DNA from: Craspedostauros australis
Taxonomy: Eukaryota; Bacillariophyta; Bacillariophyceae; Mastogloiales; Achnanthaceae
Assembly (NCBI GenBank): GCA_026770025.1
Contig: JAMXDE010000012.1
Span: 744,001 to 808,000, forward strand
DNA length: 64,000 nt
Direction of reading: 5' to 3'
The position numbers were made by a program, and so were the translations under genes. Below the pieces are notes generated by a model that saw only the letters and a program-made list of their open reading frames with translations, made no database searches and was not told the origin of the DNA. The first letter of the stretch is position 1. Every line of letters begins with the position of its first letter. Shown here one piece after another: positions 10,641-21,011 of the stretch.

Positions 10641-13244
10641 TCATACGTGTGGTTGCGCAAAGGATGATCTGACCATCAGAATCATGAACTCTGCGCTGAA
10701 TCTGACACGATGATCTGTGAACGGCACCTGCAACGCAAGCAGCTCATCAGTCCCTCCCATGAGATCTCCATCTTCGATTGCTTCACCCTGCATTATTCCC
10801 ACACCACTGATGGCATGAAAGAACTGCCCCAACTGTGTGTAGCCCAACCTCGATAGGATTTGCTCTGCCTGTTCCAACTGCGGCGACATGATCACCAAGA
10901 AGTCTGGCAATGAATGCTGTGCTTCAAGCGCCGGACATGTTCTGGCACTCGCATCACCTCCATCTTCAGATTCGCAGCTGCTTTCTTGGATACCGTACAG
11001 CTCGTGGATAAAGTTGGTAGGATCGTGGTGGAATCGATCGCTCTCGCAGTTGACAGAGGGATTGGATCGACACGATGGCGAACAATCCAGCGTCTTCGTG
11101 ATGAATCGAGCATGTTGCATGTGGAGATGGCTTAGCAATGGCGCTGAATGGCATCCCATGAGATAATCCACCCTGTACGTACTCAGGCTTGCGCTCGTGC
11201 TCGTGCTCATGTCTCTGCTGGTGTTGCGATTGGCTTCTATCGTTGCCTGAACATGCGCGAATCGCAGACTATTTCCAACAGCATCTGTGATGCTGCGGTT
11301 CACATCGATGGGAGCTCGTTGGTGATAACACCCGAGGAATACGACCGCAATGACATTCGCCAATGCAGCCAGCAGCATCAACCTCCTTCGAGGTCCAAGA
11401 AAGCTCTGCACGTGTCTGCCGCACAAGATGCAGATGATGGGAAGCATGGGCAAGATGAAGCGGAATTCCTTGTGCGGTGAAAGGGAATGCAGAGCGATGT
11501 AACACGCAAGGATAATCCAAAGGTTCCTGCGCCCTTGCTGCCAGCTAGCTATCTTCGTCGCATCGAAGGATAGGAACGGCAGCATCAGCCCAGATATTGC
11601 GGGAAGGCCTGCCCACAGGTACCAATGAGTGGGGTGTGAACCATATAGTTCATTCAGGCCTGCGCAAAGAAATGCGATGCAAATGGAACATGAGATGAGA
11701 AGAAGAGAGGCAGGCCAATGATCGGGATGAGAATGCATCGCTTCAACTCTGGCGTGACATGTAGATGTACATGTACAGACTCTGTGCCACAACTTGCACA
11801 TGTCATCGGATACGTCCATCGCATTTACCTTGGAGGACGTTGAAATGAAAGTTTCCCAGCAATGGGAATGCCCAAAATCCAAACATGAGGCGATCCACGA
11901 TCGTGGCTGCCGCCAACCCAGCCAATCCAAAGAGTGCGCAGCAAGCAAAAAGGAAGCGGATCGTGGAGTATTGATTTCTCGTTTGCAACGCCAGCAAAAT
12001 GCCCATGGGTATGTATGCTGCCAAGGAGGTGAAGCGAATGGCGGTGCTGATCCCTCCAACAAAGAATGCTGCGGATGATCTCAGATCTTTGTTTCGTGAT
12101 ATTGGTGTTGGCTGCGGCAGCGGCGGCCCGTGTGCTTGTTGAAGCGCGATCTGGCCATTTGTTGCACTGCCCAGCAGTTCCTTTGCATCGTAGGGCAGTG
12201 TCGAAGATGGTACGGATCGAAAACACGATGAAGTGGTAAAAGATGGAGAAAGTGTGAGCATGCGCATTTCCACCGCTAGTTCGGACTGGTCGTCATCACC
12301 TCGTGCTGCCGCAGGTACTGCAAACACCCATGTGTCTTCCAAGAGCAAAGGCAATCCGCCTTCAGTTTGGGCCCCTCCCTGTTTCTGCTGTTGGTCCACT
12401 CATAAAGTGTGGTGCGAACACGAATTGCCAAACTCTCGACTACGAATACCTTGATCAGATCACAACGTACCGGTGCCACCAGCACGATGCTACACGTGAG
12501 CAGTGCAGTCTCGAAGCAGTTGCTGTACGTTCGCACCAACGCATATCCATTGAACCATGACCCGACGCTGCAAAGCAGGCACCACCAAGGAAGAGCAAAT
12601 TCCGTCTCTCGTTCTTCATCTCCACGTTCCTCTTGTTGCTGTCGCTGCTTCTTCTTTGGCACGAGTGTATCGGCACCGTCAACATGAGCTTGCTGGCGAT
12701 CTTCACTTTTACCAACCCAGTCATTTGGCTTGGCCGTACTCGAAGAATCAATGGCCTCATTCCGATCTGACCTTACGAGCTGCCTTGCTATGAACCAAAC
12801 CCCAATATCGGTCACGGCACTGATGCAGATGGCGTTGACAACCAATGGACCACGCGCGATCATCCATGTCGTGTCCGCTTTGAACCAACGCGCCAGAACA
12901 TACAATAGGAACGTCGGCAGTATGGACGAGTAGGATCGCACGGGTCCTTCGAGCGCCGATTGTATCCACATGGCGGCAGAGAAACTGTCTCCATGTTGCT
13001 CGGATCTTCCGGTCCATTCCCACGTCAGACCTTGGCAGGCATTCGATGTGCCATCGTCGTCATTCGTCGTGTTGGGGTCCTGAAAGACTGCGCAGTACGC
13101 CGGTTCCAGATTCTGCCAGTACTCATCAGGATCGAACTGGGTTTGCACCAGTAACGCATTGAAGATCCGGAATATGCACAAGAGCAGGTACAGTCGGAAG
13201 GGATGCTGGTGAAAATGCAGCAACAGCGTAGACATCACGGCCAT
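10641..13244 (-). CDS. PIGB: GPI mannosyltransferase 3 (PIG-B/GPI10, GT22)
   Basis: Three exons on the minus strand: 12471..13244, 11829..12387 (or from 12384) and 10641..11659. Phases match and the product is about 782 residues. The start is ATG 13244 (MAVMSTLLLHFHQ). GT22 hallmarks are present: FDPDEYWQNLEPAY in the first luminal loop, GLTWEWTG, RSYSSILPT, then FNVLQGLNELYGSHPTHWY, SPHKEFRFILPMLPI and HQRAPIDV, with GCHSAPLLSHLH near the end. These fit PIG-B, which adds the third mannose to the GPI anchor core in the ER lumen, better than ALG9, ALG12 or PIG-Z. It is longer than human PIG-B (554) because of polar insertions after the second hydrophobic block, roughly residues 170-205 and 258-325. 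The first intron is only about 83 bp. Confidence 0.88.
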
Positions 13245-14194
13245 TCTCTGCTGTCCCTCTTGTCTCTGGTGGTGGATGATCGAAAGCGGCGGCAGGGTGT
13301 TTTCGGTGACGAAATTGAAGCACTGCCCGATCGCCTGATTGTTCAATGCGTGGAGTCGTCTTGATTGACTTCACTTCATCTCATGCGATGCAACGACCTG
13401 CCCATGCCCTCCTTTGCCATTCGCAGATGTATGGTATTATACCATATAATACATGCATGCAAGAGTGTGGCAGTATGAGGATTGTTGGTGTGAATTGTGG
13501 AGACAGATCGTTTTGGGGTTGATGGATTGGTTGTGCACGTTGTTGGATACGATTGAAAATGGGTTTAATAGATCATTTATCTCAGCTCCCCAGAATTCTT
13601 CCAACCAACACATCCCATCTTCGTTGACCATGTCATCGTCCCCATCTCATCAACAGAAGAAGGGCACTACGCAGAGCGTTGTGTCAGGACTCCAAGAAGT
13701 TCCTGCACTGCGATCATTCCCAAACGTACCATCCGTGGCATCCAACGACGCAACAAGCAACTCCACCATTGACGTTGACTTTGACTGTGACTTTGACTTT
13801 GACTTTGGCGACATTAACTTCGCTCGCAGCTATTTGTCCATCGTTTGCTCCACATCATTCGACCCTCTGATCTGCCTGTGCACGTTTGAGAGTCTGGTCG
13901 AGAGAAAGATCGGCAACTCGTACTCGTGCTCGTACCCCATGGCTCAGCAGCCGAACTCTATTCTTCACATACCGATACCACGCATACGAGTACCCGCGCC
14001 ATACGCAAGGGATGAAAGAGAGGTGAATGCGCACATCGTCACAAGAATACAAGTAGAGCAGAATAGAGCATTCTTCCGCGCACCTCGAGAACACCTGCTC
14101 TACCATACTCCGCATCACTGATGCAAGAGCGCATCATCAAAGGATAGAGACTCCAGTGATCCATCGTGCCATCATCACGCTCTGATCGATCAGA
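13245..14194. other. Divergent intergenic region with a GACTTT repeat
   Basis: Between the PIG-B and F-box genes. A 223-codon open frame at 13453..14121 (+) has no family resemblance and includes a short tandem repeat (GACTTT-type, about 13774-13807) that reads as alternating Asp and Phe. It is more likely 5' flank of the downstream gene than a protein gene. Confidence 0.4.
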
Positions 14195-15635
14195 ATGACA
14201 AAGAAGGTGAAATTCAAGGACTTGAAGGAGGAGGCTGCAACGCCCTCCGTCTCATCTGCGGCAGCTACATCCAGACCAAGCAACGATGCGACCGTGGAGG
14301 AGGCGGATATGCCGGCCTCCCCCATGTGGGAAAATGACGATGGATGGGAGCTGACATGGCCCATTTGGCACATGCTGCCGCGCGATGAGAAGAAAACCAT
14401 CGCGCAACGTCATGGATACGGCACCATCGGTGCCTTTGAGGAGGACATGGCGCTGCAACGTGCTCTGGATCAGACGGACAGCATCCAGATGCCGGTGGGG
14501 CGCCATGCCAAAGCAGATGATGCGACAACCGATGCGGTTATCTCCATCGTCGCCGACAACAAGAAGGATGATGCGACCAGCGGCGACGACTCCGACAGCG
14601 ACGATGAACTGAATTCCAGCAAAAGGACAGCCTCCGACGACGGCTCGTTGGAAAGTCAGGAGGAGCTCACGGGCGAAGAGGCGATCCTGTTGGCGGGCAC
14701 CATCATGGTATTGCACGAAGAGCTGCTGCATGTCGTCTTCTCTTACCTTCCCGTAGAGATGTACGGCACGCTGGCGCTCGTGTCGCCGCATTGGAAATAC
14801 GTGACTCGCACGGAGTCCGTTTACAAGCGCCTCTGCGAACGTCTCTATCTGAATCAGAGCAAGCGCAAACAGCTGCACGTCTCCCGGTTCGGCAACTCCT
14901 ACCGCAAGATGTTGGAAATCCGGCCGAGGGTGCGCACGGCCGGCGGATGCTACATCCTCAAGTACGCGCAAGTCAAGAAGATTCAGCGGGATATGTGGAC
15001 CGAGGTGAGTGCTTCCTTCTCTCTCCCCCAGAGAAAGAGAGAGAGAGAGTAGGATCAGGCGCTTCATTGGTTAGCACTCATGGATGCTTTCTAGCTATCC
15101 ATTTGGTTTCTGCTTGTGCGGTGCTTACTCGTGCATAATCTCAACACAATGCCGCTCCACTCCATACCATATCTGTGCTCGACTTCCTCTTCCCCCTCCC
15201 ATACACGGTACCATCGTATTTTCCAATTGCTCTGAGCAGATCCCGGTGGGCGCCATTCTGGAAACTATCTACTACAGGTACATGTACTTCCAGGAGGACG
15301 GGCGTGTGCTGTACGCCCTGACCCCATCCGCGCCGCACGTGATGATGCCCCGGCTGCTGCGCGTCTGCCTGCAACGAGTACGCGATCCTGCGGCCGTGTG
15401 GGGCACCTACCAGGTCCAGAAGAACCACCTCACCGTGGTGGCATCACAGGATTGGACGAACGTGAAGTTCGAGCTCACCATCCAGCAGTTCAGCTCGCAT
15501 GGCAAGTTCGGAGTGCTGAAGCTGGACCGGCACCTCACCAGCGCGTCGGCGTCCTTCGAGGATTGGAGTCGTGATCTCGTGGAGTACAAGGTGCCCGTGG
15601 AAGAGTTCAGTTTCATAAGTAGTTCAAGGCTTTGA
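14195..15635 (+). CDS. FBXO9/Hrt3-like F-box protein
   Basis: Two exons, 14195..15004 and 15240..15635, joined in phase 0 (GTGAGT donor, TGAGCAG acceptor), giving 401 residues. An F-box lies at about 172-215 (LHEELLHVVFSYLPVEMYGT then LVSPHWKYVTRTESVYKRLC). The second exon carries the conserved FBXO9 C-terminal region: ILETIYYRYMYFQEDGRVLY, APHVMMPRLLR, then a beta-rich stretch ending WSRDLVEYKVPVEEFSF. Such proteins are substrate adaptors of SCF (Skp1-Cul1-F-box) ubiquitin ligases. The first 170 residues are acidic and probably disordered (DDSDSDDELNSS). No TPR repeats are visible, although animal FBXO9 has an N-terminal TPR-like region. The intron is 235 bp. Confidence 0.82.
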
Positions 15636-16679
15636 CTTTGATAGTGCGCGTGTACTCATAGAACAGAGCAAATGGATGGACCCCCATGAAGATGGACACT
15701 TTGCTCTGCTGTGCTCTGGAGTATTCATAACACTTGTGCAAATACAAGTACGCAGTGCGCTTGTATACTGTTCTTGCACTTGGACTTGGAGCCTCTCCAG
15801 AGAGTAAAGTTGGGGTGCCTTGAAGAGCCATCGGACATGGCGATACTAGAGAGTGGCTTCAGGATGATGCTTGGCCACGAAGTATACAGGCACATGGGCT
15901 GGTCTCGTTTCGATGCTACGCCTGTTGCCTACCCTGATGCTCGTATTCGTGCCGCTATTCGTGTTCGTGCTCGTAGCGCATTGAGTGTAGAGATAGTTTG
16001 CGGTGAGATGATGACAAAGGGACTATTGTATCGCCCCATCATGTCGCAGACAGAACACAACACAACATCCACGTACTCGCACAGGCACTTTTTGCGCTTG
16101 TGGTCATTCGTGTGAGTTGTCTTCTTTCAAGTTCCTCAAGGCGAGAGGAGATCAGCGTTCATCATCATCATCATCGACCTTCGTCGCTCTTCATCGCCGC
16201 TCCTGTCATCGCACTCGTCATTCTCCTCCCTTGGTTCCATCCATTCAAACACAGACATCAATTGCCACATCAACGAATCACCTCGGTTGGTTGCCTGGTT
16301 GGCTGGTTGGTGAATTGAAACGATAAACGAAGGCAACACCACCATCGCGACAAGCACGCTGAAACCATCATCAGCATTGCTTCACATTCCACCGGTTGCA
16401 TTGACCTTCAATTGCTCTGTTCATCACATACGTTCCCTACCCTCATCTACCATTCTCTACCCTCCTCTGTGACGTTCTACTTCTCCCGAGTCTCCCCAAG
16501 TGCACAGCGCAGTGAGAGAAAGACACAGAACGTCAAGGAAGGAATCATCTCAACAGCCGATCATTGTTCATCAACGCCCACGCTCGCGTTTACGCTGACG
16601 CTGACGCTTTCGTTTATGTCCACGATAGCACAGTCACTACAAGTACAAGCACGACCTATTCTACAACACAGAAATAATC
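15636..16679. other. Intergenic region upstream of the J-protein gene
   Basis: No supported gene. It contains a short CAT run near 16160-16175. The candidate start exon of the next gene lies at its end. Confidence 0.45.
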
Positions 16680-18712
16680 ATGGAGGTGGGTGCAAGTCAA
16701 AAAATCAGACGAATTGGAGCGGTGCGGAATGGCGTGGGGATCAAAGGAAGTGAACTATGTGATCGTATCCATCAGCGTCCATTGCGTTGCATTCATTCCG
16801 AATGAAGATGCCTGAAGCCCAGGTAGTATCCGGACAGAGTGCAGCAGCAGCTTGGCGTGGAGTGTGCCTGTGCCTGTGCATTCAACCTCCGGACGTCATT
16901 TGTTCTCATTCATCTACTCTACTCTATTTTTGCTCCATCTTCATCTCTTTCAATCCCAACACTCTCTCACATTCGCGTCAATGATGGCATTGGCGCTGAC
17001 CACACTCATCATATTCATCATGATGCGACAATAATGCAATGGCAACAATTATGACGACGATGACGACGACGAGAATGATCTTGATTTGAATCATTCGCAC
17101 TATGCTACATACTCCGCTTGATATCACGTTATGCCACGTGTTACTCGCACTTTGTCGGCAGGTCAACAAAGGAGAAGCCGAGCGATGCCGTGACCTGGCG
17201 GCCAACTTCATGCGCCAGAAGCAGTACGCAAAGGCAATCAAATTCCTCAATAAATCATTGTCAATGTATCCACTTCCTGGGGTGGAGGCATTGCTCGCCC
17301 AGGCGGAGGGCTTTGCAGCCGAAGGCGATCCCGCCTCCGCCTCGGAACCGACGAATTCCGCATCATCAGCTTCAAACGGCCACACCAGCTCCCCCAGGCC
17401 TTCCACAGCGTCGGCCTCGACAGCAGCATCAGCTCCTGCCGCTGCATCGGGATCAGGGTCGCAATCCCAGCCATCCAGTGCGGGGGTGGGCGAGGCCGGT
17501 CGGAATTACACGCAGGCGCAGGTGGACATCGTCAAGAAGATCGTCCGGGCAAAGGACACGGGCCGCAACGCGCATTACAAAGTATTGGGCGTGGAGCCCA
17601 CCGCAAACGAAAACGAATTGAAGAAGGCGTACAGAAAACTCGCATTGAAGCTTCATCCGGACAAAAACTCGGCACCCGGAGCGGACGAAGCTTTCAAGGC
17701 GGTTGGTCTGGCGTACGGAACCCTCTCCGACCCGCAGAAGCGAACCATCTACGATCGCTACGGTGACGAAGATCCGGACAACAGAGGAGGTGGAGGCATG
17801 CGCCCAGGTGGCATGCACTTCCGTCGCGGAGGGCATGGTCAGGACGTCAGTCCGGAGGAGATTTTCAACATGTTCTTCGGTGGTGGCATGGGCGGCGGTG
17901 GTGGCGGTGGTGGCATGCATATGCGCGGTCCCGGCGGCATGCACTTTTACAGCTCTGGTTTCGGCGGTGGCAATCCATTTGCGCAGGCGGCCTTTGCGCA
18001 GCAGCGGGCACGACAACAGCAACGACAGAGGCAGCAGCAGCAAGCCAGAGGCGCGGGGGAAGATGACGCACCGCAACCACCGCGATACGCCCAGCTGCTC
18101 CAGTTCTTGCCCTTCCTTCTGTTCATCCTGCTCTCCTTCTTTAATTCATCCGATGTGGGAACCGCTGGAGGTGAAGGCCGATACTTCAGCCTCACGGTAA
18201 GTTCATGTGCACAGCCTTGTCCGGTCGTGTTGTGTCGCATCATGTTGCATTGCATTATGTTGTGTTGCACTATGGTGTGTTGGGCAAGGCTTCCGCCATC
18301 AACGCAACAAACTCACGCCTCTTGAACTCTCTCTCTCTCTCTTCAAACATCACATTTGCAACGCGACGTACGAATTGGCCCGCAGCCCGTGGACCCGTTC
18401 GTCCACTCGTTGCAAACGAAGCTATCCCCAGTCAAGGGCATTCCGTACTACGTCTCGAACAAGTTCATGCGCACGTACTACCGCGATCGTTATCAGCTCG
18501 GACAGGTGGAACGCATGGTCGAATCCACGTACGAGAAATACTTGGTCAATGAATGCAAGAAGCAGAAATCGTACAAGCAGGCGTTGAAGTTGGATGCCAC
18601 CAAGGCACCCACCGAAGAGGCGAAGCTGAAGGCCAGAAAGCGCGCAGCAGAGTTTGTGCTTGGAAGGTGTGACGAATTGACGGATCTCTTCCCGAAGACG
18701 AAGCAACGGTAG
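16680..18712 (+). CDS. DNAJB12/DNAJB14-like ER membrane J-protein
   Basis: Best model has three exons: 16680..16685 (ATG GAG), 17162..18196 and 18386..18712, giving 455 residues in phase. The tiny first exon is inferred: the second exon follows a good acceptor (TTTGTCGGCAG), and the joined start [11 protein letters not shown] matches family members that begin M-E-S-N-K-D-EAERC. The alternative is an unspliced start at ATG 17102. A TPR-like helix pair (about 5-45) is followed by an S/A-rich linker. The J domain (about 138-205) has HPD at 167-169 and [20 protein letters not shown]; then come a G/F-rich region, a Q/R-rich stretch, a TM helix ([16 protein letters not shown]) and the DUF1977 C-terminal domain ([14 protein letters not shown]). 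The family recruits Hsp70 to the cytosolic face of the ER for membrane protein quality control. Confidence 0.85.
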
Positions 18713-18900
18713 GGCATTGCATTACTCTAGAGAGTGGAGTACTCTTATGCGTACTACGAGTATGGTAGAGTATGTAGGGCATGAAAGATACCGTCTTACC
18801 ACTCTATGTTACCATCGCAGTACTCGGAAGTACCTATGGCTAAATTCTCGATGATCCTTGATACTTTCGTGCAAACTGCATACGAGTATTGATGCTCTTT

Positions 18901-20353
18901 CTATCCGAGGCCGAAATTGGCGTACTGACGGCTTCCGGCGGATAGCTGGTCCAGCTCCACGACGTTGATCGTGCAGCACTCCCGCGTCATCAGGATGACC
19001 GACGTCGGCACCAGCATGAAGCCCACCATCGTAGCAAAGGCGAAGGACGCGGAACGTATGGCGACGATTTCGGCATGCTCGTACATTTCTCGGAGGGATT
19101 CGTTGGGATTGTCCAAGGATATGCCGATAGAGATCTGTGGGGGATGCAATTCGAGATGGAGTATGATATGAAGTATGCAGTGTTGTGTGCAGTGTGTGGT
19201 ATGGTTATGTTAGCAACAAGCAAAGGGAGGAAGAGGCGAGGAGGTGAGACTGGCTACGAGTAGAGTAACGATAATGATAACGATCACGATGACACAAACT
19301 CCAAAGGCATGGCAGTCCTATCGCCAATGCTGCAACTCAGCACGTTGCTTCGCCCTTCACATGCAATGCAATGCAATGCCAGGCACGGAAACAAACACGA
19401 ATACCAATGTCAATACCAACATCAATACCAATACCAACATCAGCACTTACGTAGGAAAAGACAATGATCAACGGCACGACAAAGTCCGGCCCGCCAGGCT
19501 TCTCCAGCACAAAGAAGGTGGCCGGCGGCAGCATGACCCCGAGCGCCACGATGTCAGCCGCCAGCTGCGATCCTGCGCTGGACACGTCTCCCCTCCACAG
19601 CAAGGAGAGCTGCACCGCGCAGCACAAGATGAGCCAGCCAAAGTGCATGTAGAAGGGGAACTCGAAGAGCCAATACTCCGACCTCGAACGGCGTCCACCC
19701 GCGCGGGTCGAGTGCTGGTTTGCCAAGAGCGACGCCATGGACAGCAGGGCGCCCACGACCGCCACGAAGGAGAGGACGAACTGGCGGAAGGCGAAGCACA
19801 ACGTCCAGGCGATCTGAATGAGGCAGGTGTAGAAGAAGAAGTACCCCGTGCCGCACTGGACGATGGGACGTGCCCTGTAGTGCGGAGTGAGCTGAGCCAC
19901 GGCGAAGAGGAACTCGGAGGTCAAGATCGGGATCCAGATATACCTCGCCCATTCCGGAGGCGTGACGAGGGTCTGGTTCTCCTGGCTGATCTCCACCCTG
20001 GTGGGAACCAGGCCATCCAATCCCCAGATGCCGATGCCGTAGCTGACGAATGCGTTCACGAGGTAGGTGGCGACGTTCAGGTAGTTCAGGCCATTGAGCT
20101 TGGCCGGTCGCAGCCTGGTGTGCAGCAGCTGCTCCTGCAACCCCTCCCCGAAGGCGAGTCGTGATCTGGGGACGTCGAAACCCGAGGATCGAGAGTCGTT
20201 GTCACTCGGTTCTTCGCGGAGGCCATTCACCTGCTCTCCGATCACAGGCGACAGGTTCAGGTTCTCGTCATCCACCGCGTACTGCAGCGCGGGCCCAACC
20301 GGCGACAGCGGCGACGGGATGCTTCGTCTCCTGTTTTGGTTCTGTTCCACCAT
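18901..20353 (-). CDS. Multi-pass membrane protein, TspO/tryptophan-rich-sensory-like
   Basis: Two exons on the minus strand, 19451..20353 and 18901..19134, joined in phase 0 (GTAAGT donor, CCCACAG acceptor); 378 residues. The start is ATG 20353 (MVEQNQNRRRS); a farther ATG at 20491 would add translated tandem repeat and is unlikely. After a polar N-terminus of about 90 residues come roughly eight hydrophobic segments, including LNYLNVATYLVNAFVSYGI, then TPPEWARYIWIPILTSEFLF, IQIAWTLCFAFRQFVLSFVA and FPFYMHFGWLILCCAVQLSL. The TPxxWxxxIW stretch and spacing recall tryptophan-rich sensory proteins (TspO/MBR-like) of cyanobacteria and algae, but I cannot confirm this. Substrate and location are unknown. 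The intron (316 bp) contains a simple repeat. Confidence 0.6.
19384..19446. repeat. AATACC/AACATC hexamer repeat in an intron
   Basis: A run of near-identical six-base words (aatacc, aatgtc, aacatc) fills part of the intron of the membrane protein gene, just downstream of its donor. It is an ordinary microsatellite. Confidence 0.7.
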
Positions 20354-21011
20354 CTTTCCTTCCTTTGCTCTCGATTTGTTGATACGTTGATGCGTTGATG
20401 CGTTGATGCGTTGACGCGTTGATTCCAACTGATGTCCTCTGGTGGCTATTGACCGTCCTTTCGATTCTGATTGTGAGCAGAGTGGCTGCATTTATCGCCA
20501 CTTCGTTCTTCTCCTGTTTCCCTGATTCTTGTCTCGTGTCACATAGAGTGGTTCTGTGTTGTTCTCTTGTTGCTCGTATCCTTGGCCAAACAAAATCCTG
20601 TCGTGGAAGAGAGAACATGCTGTCGTTTGGAGGTGCGGTAGTTTAATAATTAAAATATCTAATTGAGTTGGTCGGCCATGCGATCCTTGCCTTTACGGTC
20701 AACACCGATTCCAACGGACACCTCACAAACGGGTTTGGTGCATGACCGTGGAAAAGTGCAATGTTGGTCCATCTAGTCGAATCCAACTAGCGCAAAACAA
20801 GGCGAATCTTCCAAACGACACCCGACGCTACGAGCAAAGAGATAGAATCAGAACCTGTGGTTGCTCGAAGAGCAAGTATCACGCGTAGAGCAAACTTGAT
20901 TGTTTACTATTGGGGAGCACAATACCATTACATAATAGAATAATACTTTTTGTGTATGGCACCACACCACACTGTCCCTCAACTATGTGCTGCTGTCGAG
21001 TTACGCAGTGT
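20354..21011. other. Intergenic region with a 10-bp tandem repeat
   Basis: Separates two minus-strand genes. It holds the 5' flank of the membrane protein gene (with the GTTGATGC-type repeat next to the start) and the 3' flank of Cdc48. An A/T-rich patch lies at about 20643-20665. No gene recognised. Confidence 0.5.
20377..20425. repeat. Tandem repeat of about 10 bp (gttgatgcgt type)
   Basis: Four to five copies of a gttgatgcgt-like unit sit about 25-70 bp upstream of the predicted start codon, probably in the 5' untranslated region. If translated from the upstream ATG it would encode repeated INASTHQR-like residues. Confidence 0.75.

Noticed and set aside
13453..14121. A 223-codon plus-strand frame
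   Set aside because: Low-complexity Asp/Phe repeat, no family resemblance, and it occupies the expected leader and promoter of the F-box gene.
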